Assembly (NCBI GenBank): GCA_017958585.1
Contig: JAGDCK010000189.1
Coordinates: forward strand, 1-12,229
Length of the DNA stretch: 12,229 nt
Reading direction: 5' to 3'
Source of the DNA: Lachnospiraceae bacterium
GTDB lineage: Bacteria; Bacillota; Clostridia; Lachnospirales; Lachnospiraceae
Shown here: in pieces, positions 6,866-12,229 of the stretch
Numbering within the stretch: the first letter of the stretch is position 1
Layout of the letters: the number at the start of each line of letters is the position of its first letter
Position numbers and translations under genes: made by a program
Notes under the pieces: model-generated
The model's input: only the letters and a program-made list of their open reading frames with translations
What the model was told of the DNA's origin: nothing
Database searches by the model: none

Positions 6866-7873
6866 ATGAAGAAGAACAAGAAGACATCCAGATATTCCGG
6901 AATCGGCGGACAGGCGGTTCTGGAAGGCATAATGATGAAAAATCAGGACAAATATGCCGTTGCGGTCAGAAAGCCCAGCGGAGATATAGCTGTGGAGCTT
7001 GGCAATTTCAGGGGAACCTGGGATGACAGCAGGGTGGAGAAGATCCCCTTTGTCCGCGGTGTGTTCTCTTTTATAGATTCATTGGTTCTTGGCATGAAAT
7101 CCCTTAACTACTCCGCTTCTTTTTATGAAGACGAGGACGAGGGAGAGGAAGAGACAGGATTTGACAGATTTTTAAACAAGATAAGCGGCGGACATGCGGA
7201 AGGAATACTCTCAGGCATCACCACTGTTATCTCTGTGGCCATCGCCCTGGGTCTTTTCATCGTGCTTCCCTATTTCATCACCTCATTTTTTGAGGGATAT
7301 ATCAGAAATCAGTCCCTGATATCCATCATTGAGGGACTTTTGAGGATCCTTATTTTTGTGATCTACATTCTGCTTATCAGCCTGTTAAAGGACATTCGCA
7401 GACTGTTTCAATATCACGGAGCGGAACACAAATGCATTAACTGCATTGAAAAGGGTCGTCCCCTTACCGTTCACAATGTGATGAGAAGCTCCAGATTCCA
7501 CAAAAGATGCGGAACAAGCTTTATATTCTTTGTACTGCTTGTGAGTATCGTGCTGTTTTTCTTTATAAGAGTGGATTCCCTGCTACTCAAAGTGGTGCTC
7601 AGAATATTGCTCATGCCTGTGGTGGCGGGAATCTCATATGAGTTTATCCGTCTTGCGGGTCGCCATGACAATTTCCTGGTGAGGATCATCTCTGCTCCCG
7701 GACTTTGGATCCAGAGGATCACAACAAAAGAGCCGGACGAACAGATGGCAGAGGTTGCCATTAAGGCGGTTGAAGCAGTATTTGACTGGAAAAAATATCT
7801 CTATGATGAATTCGGATACGAGATCACCGACGAATGGCTGGAAGCTGAAAAAGCGGAAGGAACTCACGAATGA
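6866..7873 (+). CDS. yqhQ: DUF1385 membrane protein (YqhQ-like, predicted metal-dependent)
   Basis: A 335-residue protein of the DUF1385 family (B. subtilis YqhQ). Conserved blocks: GGQAVLEGIMM (14-24), RGTWDDSRVEKIPFVRG (49-65), YHGAEHKCINC (183-193), FHKRCGTSF (211-219) and a GRHDNFLVRIISAPGLWIQRITTKEPD stretch (265-291). Four hydrophobic segments, about 113-143, 152-174, 217-235 and 237-258, predict an integral membrane protein; the histidines and cysteines of the HGAEHK and HKRCGTSF blocks are the basis for the metal-dependent-enzyme prediction, but no biochemical function is established to my knowledge. An acidic run (88-96, EDEDEGEEE) precedes the first membrane segment. Start ATG 6866 has GGAAGG 9 nt upstream; the open frame extends upstream to a TTG at 6809 without family similarity. 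It overlaps prmC by 4 bp (ATGA), a coupling seen in related cluster arrangements. Confidence 0.92.
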   Translation: MKKNKKTSRYSGIGGQAVLEGIMMKNQDKYAVAVRKPSGDIAVELGNFRGTWDDSRVEKIPFVRGVFSFIDSLVLGMKSLNYSASFYEDEDEGEEETGFDRFLNKISGGHAEGILSGITTVISVAIALGLFIVLPYFITSFFEGYIRNQSLISIIEGLLRILIFVIYILLISLLKDIRRLFQYHGAEHKCINCIEKGRPLTVHNVMRSSRFHKRCGTSFIFFVLLVSIVLFFFIRVDSLLLKVVLRILLMPVVAGISYEFIRLAGRHDNFLVRIISAPGLWIQRITTKEPDEQMAEVAIKAVEAVFDWKKYLYDEFGYEITDEWLEAEKAEGTHE

Positions 7874-8712
7874 ATTACAGACAACTCTATGATTTCGGAA
7901 GGGGAGCCTTAGAAAAAGCGGGTATTACTGATGCTGCGGTGGATGCCGGACTTTTGCTTCAATATGTCTGCGGTACTGACAGAGGTTATCTCTATGCCCA
8001 TGGGGACAGCGAGGTAAGTGAAAAAGACGAAGAGGCTTACAGAGATCTGCTGGAAAAGCGCTCAAAGAGGATACCTCTTCAGCATCTGACAGGCACCTGC
8101 GGTTTTATGGGGCTTGACTTTAAAGTGAGTAAGGATGTGCTGATACCAAGACAGGATACCGAGATTCTGGTGGAGGAAGCTTTGAAAAATACATACGACG
8201 GCATGAAGGTGCTCGATATGTGCACCGGAAGCGGTTGTATACTGATCAGTATCTTAAATTATAAAAACGACTGTAAGGGTCTGGGAGTGGATCTGTCCGA
8301 GGCTGCGCTTGATATTGCAAGAGAAAATGCGGACAGGCTTATTCCAGACAAGGATTTTGAGTTTATAAAGAGCGACCTCTTTGAAAAGGTGGAGGGTAAA
8401 TTTGATGTGATAGTTTCAAATCCTCCCTATATCAGAACCGATGAGATCGAGACCCTGGAACCCGAAGTGAAGGACCATGAACCGAGAATGGCACTTGACG
8501 GAGAGGGGGACGGTCTGATATTTTATCGTAGGATCGCAAAGGAGTGTCTGCCTCATTTAAACGGCGGCGGGTATCTGATTTTTGAAATCGGATACGACCA
8601 GGGTAGCGAAGTAAAGGATATCATGGTCGGAGAGAATTTTAAGGATGTAACTATAGTAAAGGATCTGGCAGGCCTTGACAGAGTGGTCATGGGATACAAA
8701 TCTGCCATGTGA
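7870..8712 (+). CDS. prmC: Peptide chain release factor N5-glutamine methyltransferase PrmC
   Basis: PrmC methylates the glutamine of the GGQ motif in release factors using S-adenosylmethionine. In this 280-residue protein the N-terminal helical release-factor-binding domain spans about 1-75. A Rossmann methyltransferase domain follows, with IPRQDTEILVE (92-102), the SAM-binding VLDMCTGSGCI (114-124), VDLSEAALDIARENA (140-154) and the catalytic NPPYI (184-188) that positions the glutamine side chain. The usual motif-I glycine (DLGTGSG) is a cysteine here (DMCTGSG), which is also common. The next gene encodes its substrate RF1. The start ATG overlaps the DUF1385 stop as ATGA, so translation is probably coupled. 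The stop is 32 bp before prfA. Confidence 0.96.
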   Translation: MNYRQLYDFGRGALEKAGITDAAVDAGLLLQYVCGTDRGYLYAHGDSEVSEKDEEAYRDLLEKRSKRIPLQHLTGTCGFMGLDFKVSKDVLIPRQDTEILVEEALKNTYDGMKVLDMCTGSGCILISILNYKNDCKGLGVDLSEAALDIARENADRLIPDKDFEFIKSDLFEKVEGKFDVIVSNPPYIRTDEIETLEPEVKDHEPRMALDGEGDGLIFYRRIAKECLPHLNGGGYLIFEIGYDQGSEVKDIMVGENFKDVTIVKDLAGLDRVVMGYKSAM

Positions 8713-8744
8713 TCCGTTTTAACATATGGAAAGAAGGAACAGAT

Positions 8745-9821
8745 ATGTTTGATAAATTGGACGATCTTCTTCGCAGATATGAAGAGATCATGAATGAGCT
8801 TCACGAGCCCACAGTCACCAATGACACCAACAGATTCAGAAAACTCATGAAGGAACAGAGCGATCTGACACCCCTCGTTGAGGCTTATACCGAATATAAG
8901 AAATGCAAACAGGACATTGAGGATTCCCTCGTGATGCTCGACGAAGAGAGCGATGAAGAGATGAAGGAAATGCTCAAGGAGACCCTGAACGATTCCAAGA
9001 AAAGAGTTGAGGAACTTGAGGAACAGATGAAGATATTGCTCCTTCCCAAGGACCCCAACGATGACAAGAACATTATCGTGGAGATCAGAGCAGGTGCCGG
9101 TGGAGACGAGGCTGCTTTGTTTGCCGCAGAGATATACAGAATGTACGTACATTACGCAGAGAGTCAGCACTGGAGATGTGAGATGATCAACTGCGACGAG
9201 ATCGGTATCGGTGGTATGAAGGAAGTTCAGTTCATGATCACCGGTCAGGGTGCATATTCCAAGATGAAATATGAGTCCGGCGTACATCGTGTACAGCGTG
9301 TACCTGAGACTGAGAGCGGCGGAAGAATCCATACTTCCACTATTTCCGTTGCTGTAATGCCCGAGGTTGAGGATGACCTTGATATCACCATCGATGAAAA
9401 GGACATCAGAATCGATGTAATGCGTGCCTCCGGAAACGGTGGTCAGTGTGTCAATACCACAGACTCTGCAGTGCGTCTGACCCACTTCCCCACAGGAATC
9501 GTGGTATATTCTCAGACAGAGAAGAGTCAGCTTCAGAATAAGGCAAAGGCTTTTGCTCTTTTGAAATCAAAACTCTATGATATGGAACTTCAGAAGCGCC
9601 ACGACGCAGAGGCAGATCTGAGAAGAAGCCAGATAGGAACGGGAGATCGTTCCGAAAAGATCAGAACCTACAACTTCCCTCAGGGACGTGTGACAGATCA
9701 CCGTATCGGACTTACCATTTACAAGCTTGACCGTGTAATGAACGGAGACATCTCTGAGATCGTGGACGGATGTATCGCAGCTGACCAGGCTGCAAAACTC
9801 TCAAAGATGAACGAGCAGTGA
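8745..9821 (+). CDS. prfA: Peptide chain release factor 1 (RF1)
   Basis: RF1 recognises UAA and UAG stop codons and triggers peptide release. The 358-residue length is typical. N-terminal helical domain 1 spans about 1-105; domain 2 carries the RF1 tripeptide PxT as PET (187-189, in RVPETESGGRIHTST), distinguishing it from the SPF of RF2. Domain 3 carries GGQ (232-234, in ASGNGGQCVNTTDSAVR), whose glutamine is the target of PrmC encoded just upstream. The RIGLTIYKLDRVMNGD block (320-335) and an acidic C-terminal helix complete the fold. ATG 8745 is chosen over an upstream in-frame GTG (8709) because AAGGA lies 6 nt before it and homologs start at MFDKLDDLL. No programmed frameshift is expected or seen; that belongs to RF2. 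Confidence 0.98.
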   Translation: MFDKLDDLLRRYEEIMNELHEPTVTNDTNRFRKLMKEQSDLTPLVEAYTEYKKCKQDIEDSLVMLDEESDEEMKEMLKETLNDSKKRVEELEEQMKILLLPKDPNDDKNIIVEIRAGAGGDEAALFAAEIYRMYVHYAESQHWRCEMINCDEIGIGGMKEVQFMITGQGAYSKMKYESGVHRVQRVPETESGGRIHTSTISVAVMPEVEDDLDITIDEKDIRIDVMRASGNGGQCVNTTDSAVRLTHFPTGIVVYSQTEKSQLQNKAKAFALLKSKLYDMELQKRHDAEADLRRSQIGTGDRSEKIRTYNFPQGRVTDHRIGLTIYKLDRVMNGDISEIVDGCIAADQAAKLSKMNEQ

Positions 9822-9866
9822 TCGGGTTTATTTGACCTTATAGAAAAAAATATTTTAGAACAAGAA

Positions 9867-9888
9867 AGCATGTCGCTTGCGACATGCT
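9867..9888. repeat. Perfect 10-bp inverted repeat inside the composite element
   Basis: Arm AGCATGTCGC (9867-9876) and its exact complement (9879-9888) are separated by TT, giving a 9-bp stem with a CTTG tetraloop on the plus strand and CAAG on the minus strand. The last two bases are shared with the start of the next GC-rich stem, so the two structures stack or compete. Confidence 0.85.
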
Positions 9889-9959
9889 CGCGCCGAGCGC
9901 GGTTGACGACAGTCAACATGATACCAATCGCGCGAGTGCGCATCTATAGCGGAGCGTTT

Positions 9960-10000
9960 TTTACTTTATAGGAATGCGAAGCAATTTCCTATAAAGTAAA
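9960..10000. repeat. 15-bp perfect hairpin at the right end of the composite element
   Basis: Arm TTTACTTTATAGGAA (9960-9974) pairs perfectly with 9986-10000. The apical part can add TGC/GCA (9975-9977 with 9981-9983) around GAA. The outer arm sequence is the same motif found at the left end of the element (9831-9846), so the motif occurs twice in direct and once in inverted orientation. Confidence 0.85.
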
Positions 10001-10001
10001 T

Positions 10002-10035
10002 AAAAGCACATTCCGGAGTTGGAATGTGCTTTTTT
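10002..10035. terminator. Bidirectional intrinsic terminator between convergent prfA and pepF
   Basis: A perfect 13-bp stem, AAAAGCACATTCC (10002-10014) with 10021-10033, closes a 6-nt loop and ends in six Ts (10030-10035). On the minus strand the stem is followed by TTTATTTACTTTATA, so it also serves pepF. It overlaps the right end of the composite element by three bases. Between it and the pepF stop lies a further 15-bp palindrome, TTATTTCAGAAATAA (10045-10059), with no T tract of its own. Confidence 0.9.
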
Positions 10036-10068
10036 AAAGCATTTTTATTTCAGAAATAATTCTGCCAT

Positions 10069-11877
10069 CTAGCAGCCGATCTTTTCAGTGAGAGCGCATA
10101 TCTCATCGATGAGGCTTCCGATGTAATCGATGGTATCAAGGAGAGGCTTGTCGGTGGTGATATCCACGCCTGCAAGTTTTGCAAGTCCCACAGGATCCAA
10201 AGTTGAACCTGCTGAGAGAACCTTCATCCAGTCATCCACCGCAGCCTGCTTTTCGTTTTCGATCCTCTTTGCAACCTGAGTTCCGATGGTGAGTCCTGCG
10301 GAATATGTGTAGGAGTAGAGGCCGCTGTAATAGTGGGGCTGTCTCATCCATGTAAGCTCTGCACCGGGGATTATCTCTACGGCATCGCCCCAGAATTTTT
10401 CAAGAGTTTCCTTAAAGAGCTTGTTCAATGTGGGTGCCTGAACGGTTCCTCCCTTGTCGATCAATTTGTAAACCTCGCGCTGATAAGCAGCCTCTAAAAG
10501 GTGAGTTACAAAATTGTGGTAATAGGTATTTGAAACGATATTTGAAAGAACCCATCTCTTGAATCTGGGATCATCGTTTGTATTCTTTAAGTAATTAGCC
10601 ATGATCAGCTCATTTGTGGTGGAAGGGCATTCCACAAAATAGAGGGACACTTCTGTATCAAAAACACTCTGAGCGCTGTTGCAGGCTTTGAAATGACCGG
10701 CATGACCAAGCTCGTGGGAAAGGGTGAACACATCCGACATCTGGCCGTGCCATGACAGCAGGATGTAGGAATTTTTGCCATAGGGTGAGGCACAGAATCC
10801 CCCGGTGCTCTTTCCGATGTTCTGTGCAAAGTCGATCCATCTGTTTTTGAAGGCTTCTTTTACCATGTTGATATAGTCAGGACCGAGTATGGAAAGACCC
10901 TTTTCGATATAATCCTGAGCTTCCGCTATGGTAACCTTTGGCGCATAACCGGGGTCAAGGGGGAGCTTAAGGTCTGCGTAGGTCATTTTGTCCAGGTGAT
11001 GAACCTTTTGGATGAGCTTTGCGTATTTTCTCATATGGGGCGCAAGCTTTTCCATGATAAGGTCGATCTGCCTGTCGTAGAGAGCTTTGTCCACCTTGTG
11101 ATCAAAGAGAAGATAATCAAAGAGTGAAGCGTGTTTTCTAAGCTCTGATGATATCTTGTCATAGCGAACCTTTGCGTTGTAAACCGTTGCGGTTGAATTC
11201 TGGTATTTTGAGATCTCCTTTGAAAAGGCTTCGAATGCGGCACGGCGGATTTTTGTGTCCGGTTCGTATTCGTAGTGATCTTCAAAGAGTGAATATCCAA
11301 GAGGATAGTTTTTACCGTCTACGGTAAAGTCCTCAAAGGAAATGTCCGCCATCTTCATGTTTTCATATATGCTGTAGGGCGCGCCGAGAACAGGGCTGTA
11401 AGCGGAGAGTGCTTTTTCGGTCTCTGCCTGAAGCATGTGGGGCTTTCTTCTTAACAGGTCCTCAAGGTAATTGGCGGCAGCGGGGTTTAACTTTTTTGCA
11501 TCCTTAATGATATCTTCACTTAATGAAAGGATCTCGTTTTCAAGGAAGCTTGTATCCGTTAAAACTTTTGAAATAAAGGACTCCGCATATCCGTAGGTCT
11601 CCTGGTTTTTTTCATCGGTATAGTCCACGGAGACCGCAAGCTCTGTGTAATTTCCGACCAAAGTAAGTGCCTTTACAATCTCCTCGTAGATTTTCAGGGC
11701 ATCTGAAATCTCCTTTGAAGAAGTGATCTTTCCCTCGTAGTCACGCATCAGTTCGTCTGCAAGTGATCTGGCTTTTTTTAAGTCCGCTTCCATTTCGTCA
11801 TCTGATTTGTATATGAGTGACAGATCCCAGGTTTCATTTACCGGAACGTCTTTTCTTTTCTGTAATTTCTGTGGCAT
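10069..11877 (-). CDS. pepF: Oligoendopeptidase F (M3B zinc metallopeptidase)
   Basis: A 602-residue cytosolic oligopeptidase of the PepF/M3B family, which cleaves peptides of roughly 7-17 residues in intracellular peptide turnover. The N-terminal helical oligoendopeptidase domain begins with DVPVNETWDLSLIY (10-23) and runs to about 190. The M3 catalytic domain contains the zinc motif HELGH (388-392, in FTLSHELGHAGHF), with the third ligand probably E416 in FVECPSTTNE, 24 residues later. GGFCASPYGKNSYILLSW (359-376) and a C-terminal HYYSGLYSYTYSAGLTIGTQ (515-534) substrate-side block are also typical. There is no signal peptide. The start is supported by AAAGGAGA (11884-11891), which leaves 6 nt before the ATG. 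It is monocistronic: own promoter upstream, shared terminator downstream. Confidence 0.96.
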   Translation of the reverse strand: MPQKLQKRKDVPVNETWDLSLIYKSDDEMEADLKKARSLADELMRDYEGKITSSKEISDALKIYEEIVKALTLVGNYTELAVSVDYTDEKNQETYGYAESFISKVLTDTSFLENEILSLSEDIIKDAKKLNPAAANYLEDLLRRKPHMLQAETEKALSAYSPVLGAPYSIYENMKMADISFEDFTVDGKNYPLGYSLFEDHYEYEPDTKIRRAAFEAFSKEISKYQNSTATVYNAKVRYDKISSELRKHASLFDYLLFDHKVDKALYDRQIDLIMEKLAPHMRKYAKLIQKVHHLDKMTYADLKLPLDPGYAPKVTIAEAQDYIEKGLSILGPDYINMVKEAFKNRWIDFAQNIGKSTGGFCASPYGKNSYILLSWHGQMSDVFTLSHELGHAGHFKACNSAQSVFDTEVSLYFVECPSTTNELIMANYLKNTNDDPRFKRWVLSNIVSNTYYHNFVTHLLEAAYQREVYKLIDKGGTVQAPTLNKLFKETLEKFWGDAVEIIPGAELTWMRQPHYYSGLYSYTYSAGLTIGTQVAKRIENEKQAAVDDWMKVLSAGSTLDPVGLAKLAGVDITTDKPLLDTIDYIGSLIDEICALTEKIGC

Positions 11878-11902
11878 GTTAAATCTCCTTTATGCGTAAT
11901 AT

Positions 11903-11917
11903 GAGTGTAAAACACTC
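11903..11917. repeat. 15-bp palindrome at the predicted pepF transcription start
   Basis: GAGTGT (11903-11908) and ACACTC (11912-11917) are perfect 6-bp arms around 3 nt. The predicted pepF start is near 11917, so the message would begin with this hairpin, about 25 nt before the start codon. It could stabilise the 5' end or be an operator. Confidence 0.45.
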
Positions 11918-11923
11918 CCATAT

Positions 11924-11952
11924 ATCTTAACATTTAGGGGGATGAGTTACAA
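11924..11952 (-). promoter_or_regulatory. Candidate promoter of pepF
   Basis: On the minus strand, TTGTAA (11947-11952), 17-nt spacer, TAAGAT (11924-11929). Spacing is ideal; each hexamer deviates at two positions. It gives a leader of about 40 nt ending in a good ribosome binding site. Confidence 0.55.
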
Positions 11953-12065
11953 GAAAACATGTGTAAAATAAAGCTTAAAAGGCTGTTAACTTAAGCGTTT
12001 TACGGAGCAGTTAAAAATTGTGCACGAATATTGAAAAAATAACAATTTTATACAATTTATTTTCG

Positions 12066-12094
12066 TTGCTATGGTGTTAATTACATGTTAGAAT
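12066..12094 (+). promoter_or_regulatory. Promoter of the gene starting at 12127 (extended -10)
   Basis: TTGCTA (12066-12071), 17-nt spacer, TAGAAT (12089-12094) preceded by TG at 12086-12087, giving an extended -10. It lies about 33 bp upstream of the start codon. The divergent region 11878-12126 otherwise holds AT-rich sequence with no gene that I can support. Confidence 0.7.
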
Positions 12095-12126
12095 ACCCAT
12101 AAAGAAATTTTCAAAGGCAGTTCACT

Positions 12127-12229
12127 ATGGAAAAGAAAGTCTTATCTTTAAAGAATGTTTACAAGTTTATTGTGAATAGCGACTATCCGATTTATTCTGA
12201 CGGTATTATTCCCACTGGAAAGAAAAAGG
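12127..12229 (+). CDS. Unidentified protein, 5' end only (truncated by window edge)
   Basis: An open frame of 34 codons begins at ATG 12127, with AAAGG at 12113-12117 (9-nt spacing) and a good extended -10 promoter upstream. The peptide opens MEKKVLSLKNVYKFIVNSDY and continues through PIYSDGIIPTGKKK to the window edge. It has no signal peptide or membrane segment in the visible part and I recognise no family. The promoter, ribosome binding site and open frame together make a real gene likely; its function cannot be read from this fragment. Confidence 0.6.
   Translation, partial: MEKKVLSLKNVYKFIVNSDYPIYSDGIIPTGKKK

Larger units (their letters stand above)
9827..10004. repeat. Composite palindromic intergenic element (REP/BIME- or MITE-like) between prfA and pepF
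   Basis: A 178-bp non-coding stretch beginning 5 bp after the prfA stop. Its ends are imperfect inverted repeats: 9827-9846 reads TTTATTTGACCTTATAGAAA, and the reverse complement of 9985-10004 is TTTATTTACTTTATAGGAAA (one mismatch and two 1-nt gaps). Between them lie a perfect 10-bp inverted repeat (9867-9888), a GC-rich block with alternative CGCGC pairings (9887-9893 with 9930-9936, or 9889-9893 with 9897-9901, plus GCGC-GAGT-GCGC at 9930-9941), a GTTGAC/GTCAAC hairpin (9902-9917) and a 15-bp hairpin (9960-10000). The core 9867-9956 is about 60% GC by my count, against AT-rich flanks. I see no target-site duplication, transposase or second copy in the window; multi-copy status is inference. 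Confidence 0.6.

Noticed and set aside
8709..8744. Upstream GTG start for prfA overlapping the prmC stop
   Set aside because: A 12-residue extension without family similarity; ATG 8745 has AAGGA 6 nt upstream and matches the conserved RF1 N terminus.
8553..9485. Minus-strand open frame of 310 codons opposite prmC and prfA
   Set aside because: It is antisense to two firmly identified genes and its composition follows the third-position bias of prfA; no recognisable domain.
9719..9943. Minus-strand open frame of 74 codons running from inside the composite element into the antisense of prfA
   Set aside because: It has no ribosome binding site or promoter, half of it is antisense to a well-conserved gene, and the rest is the translation of palindromic repeat sequence. 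If the element is dispersed, similar spurious proteins may appear in databases.
9827..10035. Possible CRISPR array or tRNA cluster suggested by the repeated hairpins
   Set aside because: No regularly spaced direct repeats with unique spacers, and no tRNA cloverleaf or T-loop consensus.

Overview
The window looks like core chromosome of a low-to-moderate GC Clostridia bacterium, most likely Lachnospiraceae and possibly close to Butyrivibrio. The evidence is a DUF4364 protein (a Clostridia family), the rho-rpmE-DUF1385-prmC-prfA cluster, strong AGGAGG-type ribosome binding sites and consensus sigma-A-like promoters. Genus placement is inference. I see no phage, plasmid, CRISPR, tRNA or rRNA genes.

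Layout. Positions 1-879 hold the 3' two thirds of rarA (+), ending at a perfect bidirectional terminator shared with a convergent minus-strand operon. That operon (3532 down to 940) runs malic enzyme, then a TIGR01212 radical SAM protein whose ATG directly abuts the malic enzyme stop, then a DUF4364 winged-helix protein overlapping the SAM gene by 26 bp. Its promoter (TTGACA-N17-TATTAT) sits in a 261-bp divergent region. From there the plus strand carries a membrane-anchored endonuclease/exonuclease/phosphatase (EEP) protein and, 30 bp later, rho with a long low-complexity N-terminal insertion. rpmE has its own promoter and terminator. A tightly packed DUF1385 - prmC - prfA run follows: a YqhQ-like membrane protein, the release factor glutamine methyltransferase, and its substrate RF1.

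Downstream of prfA, before the convergent pepF (minus), is a 247-bp non-coding stretch that is the least ordinary part of the window. It contains a roughly 178-bp composite palindromic element (9827-10004): imperfect 20-bp terminal inverted repeats, a 10-bp perfect inverted repeat, a nested GC-rich CGCG-type hairpin cluster, a GTTGAC/GTCAAC hairpin and a 15-bp perfect hairpin. It abuts a perfect 13-bp bidirectional terminator. I read it as a REP/BIME- or MITE-like intergenic repeat; only one copy is visible here. pepF (oligoendopeptidase F) follows with its own promoter. The window closes on the first 34 codons of an unidentified plus-strand gene behind a good extended -10 promoter.

Functionally the window is mostly housekeeping: replication-fork maintenance (RarA), carbon metabolism (malic enzyme), transcription termination (Rho), translation (L31, RF1 and its methyltransferase) and peptide turnover (PepF). 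I found no strong evidence of a new multi-gene system. The best candidates for novelty are the composite palindromic element and, more weakly, the rpmE leader, the Rho insertion and two operator-like palindromes at promoters.
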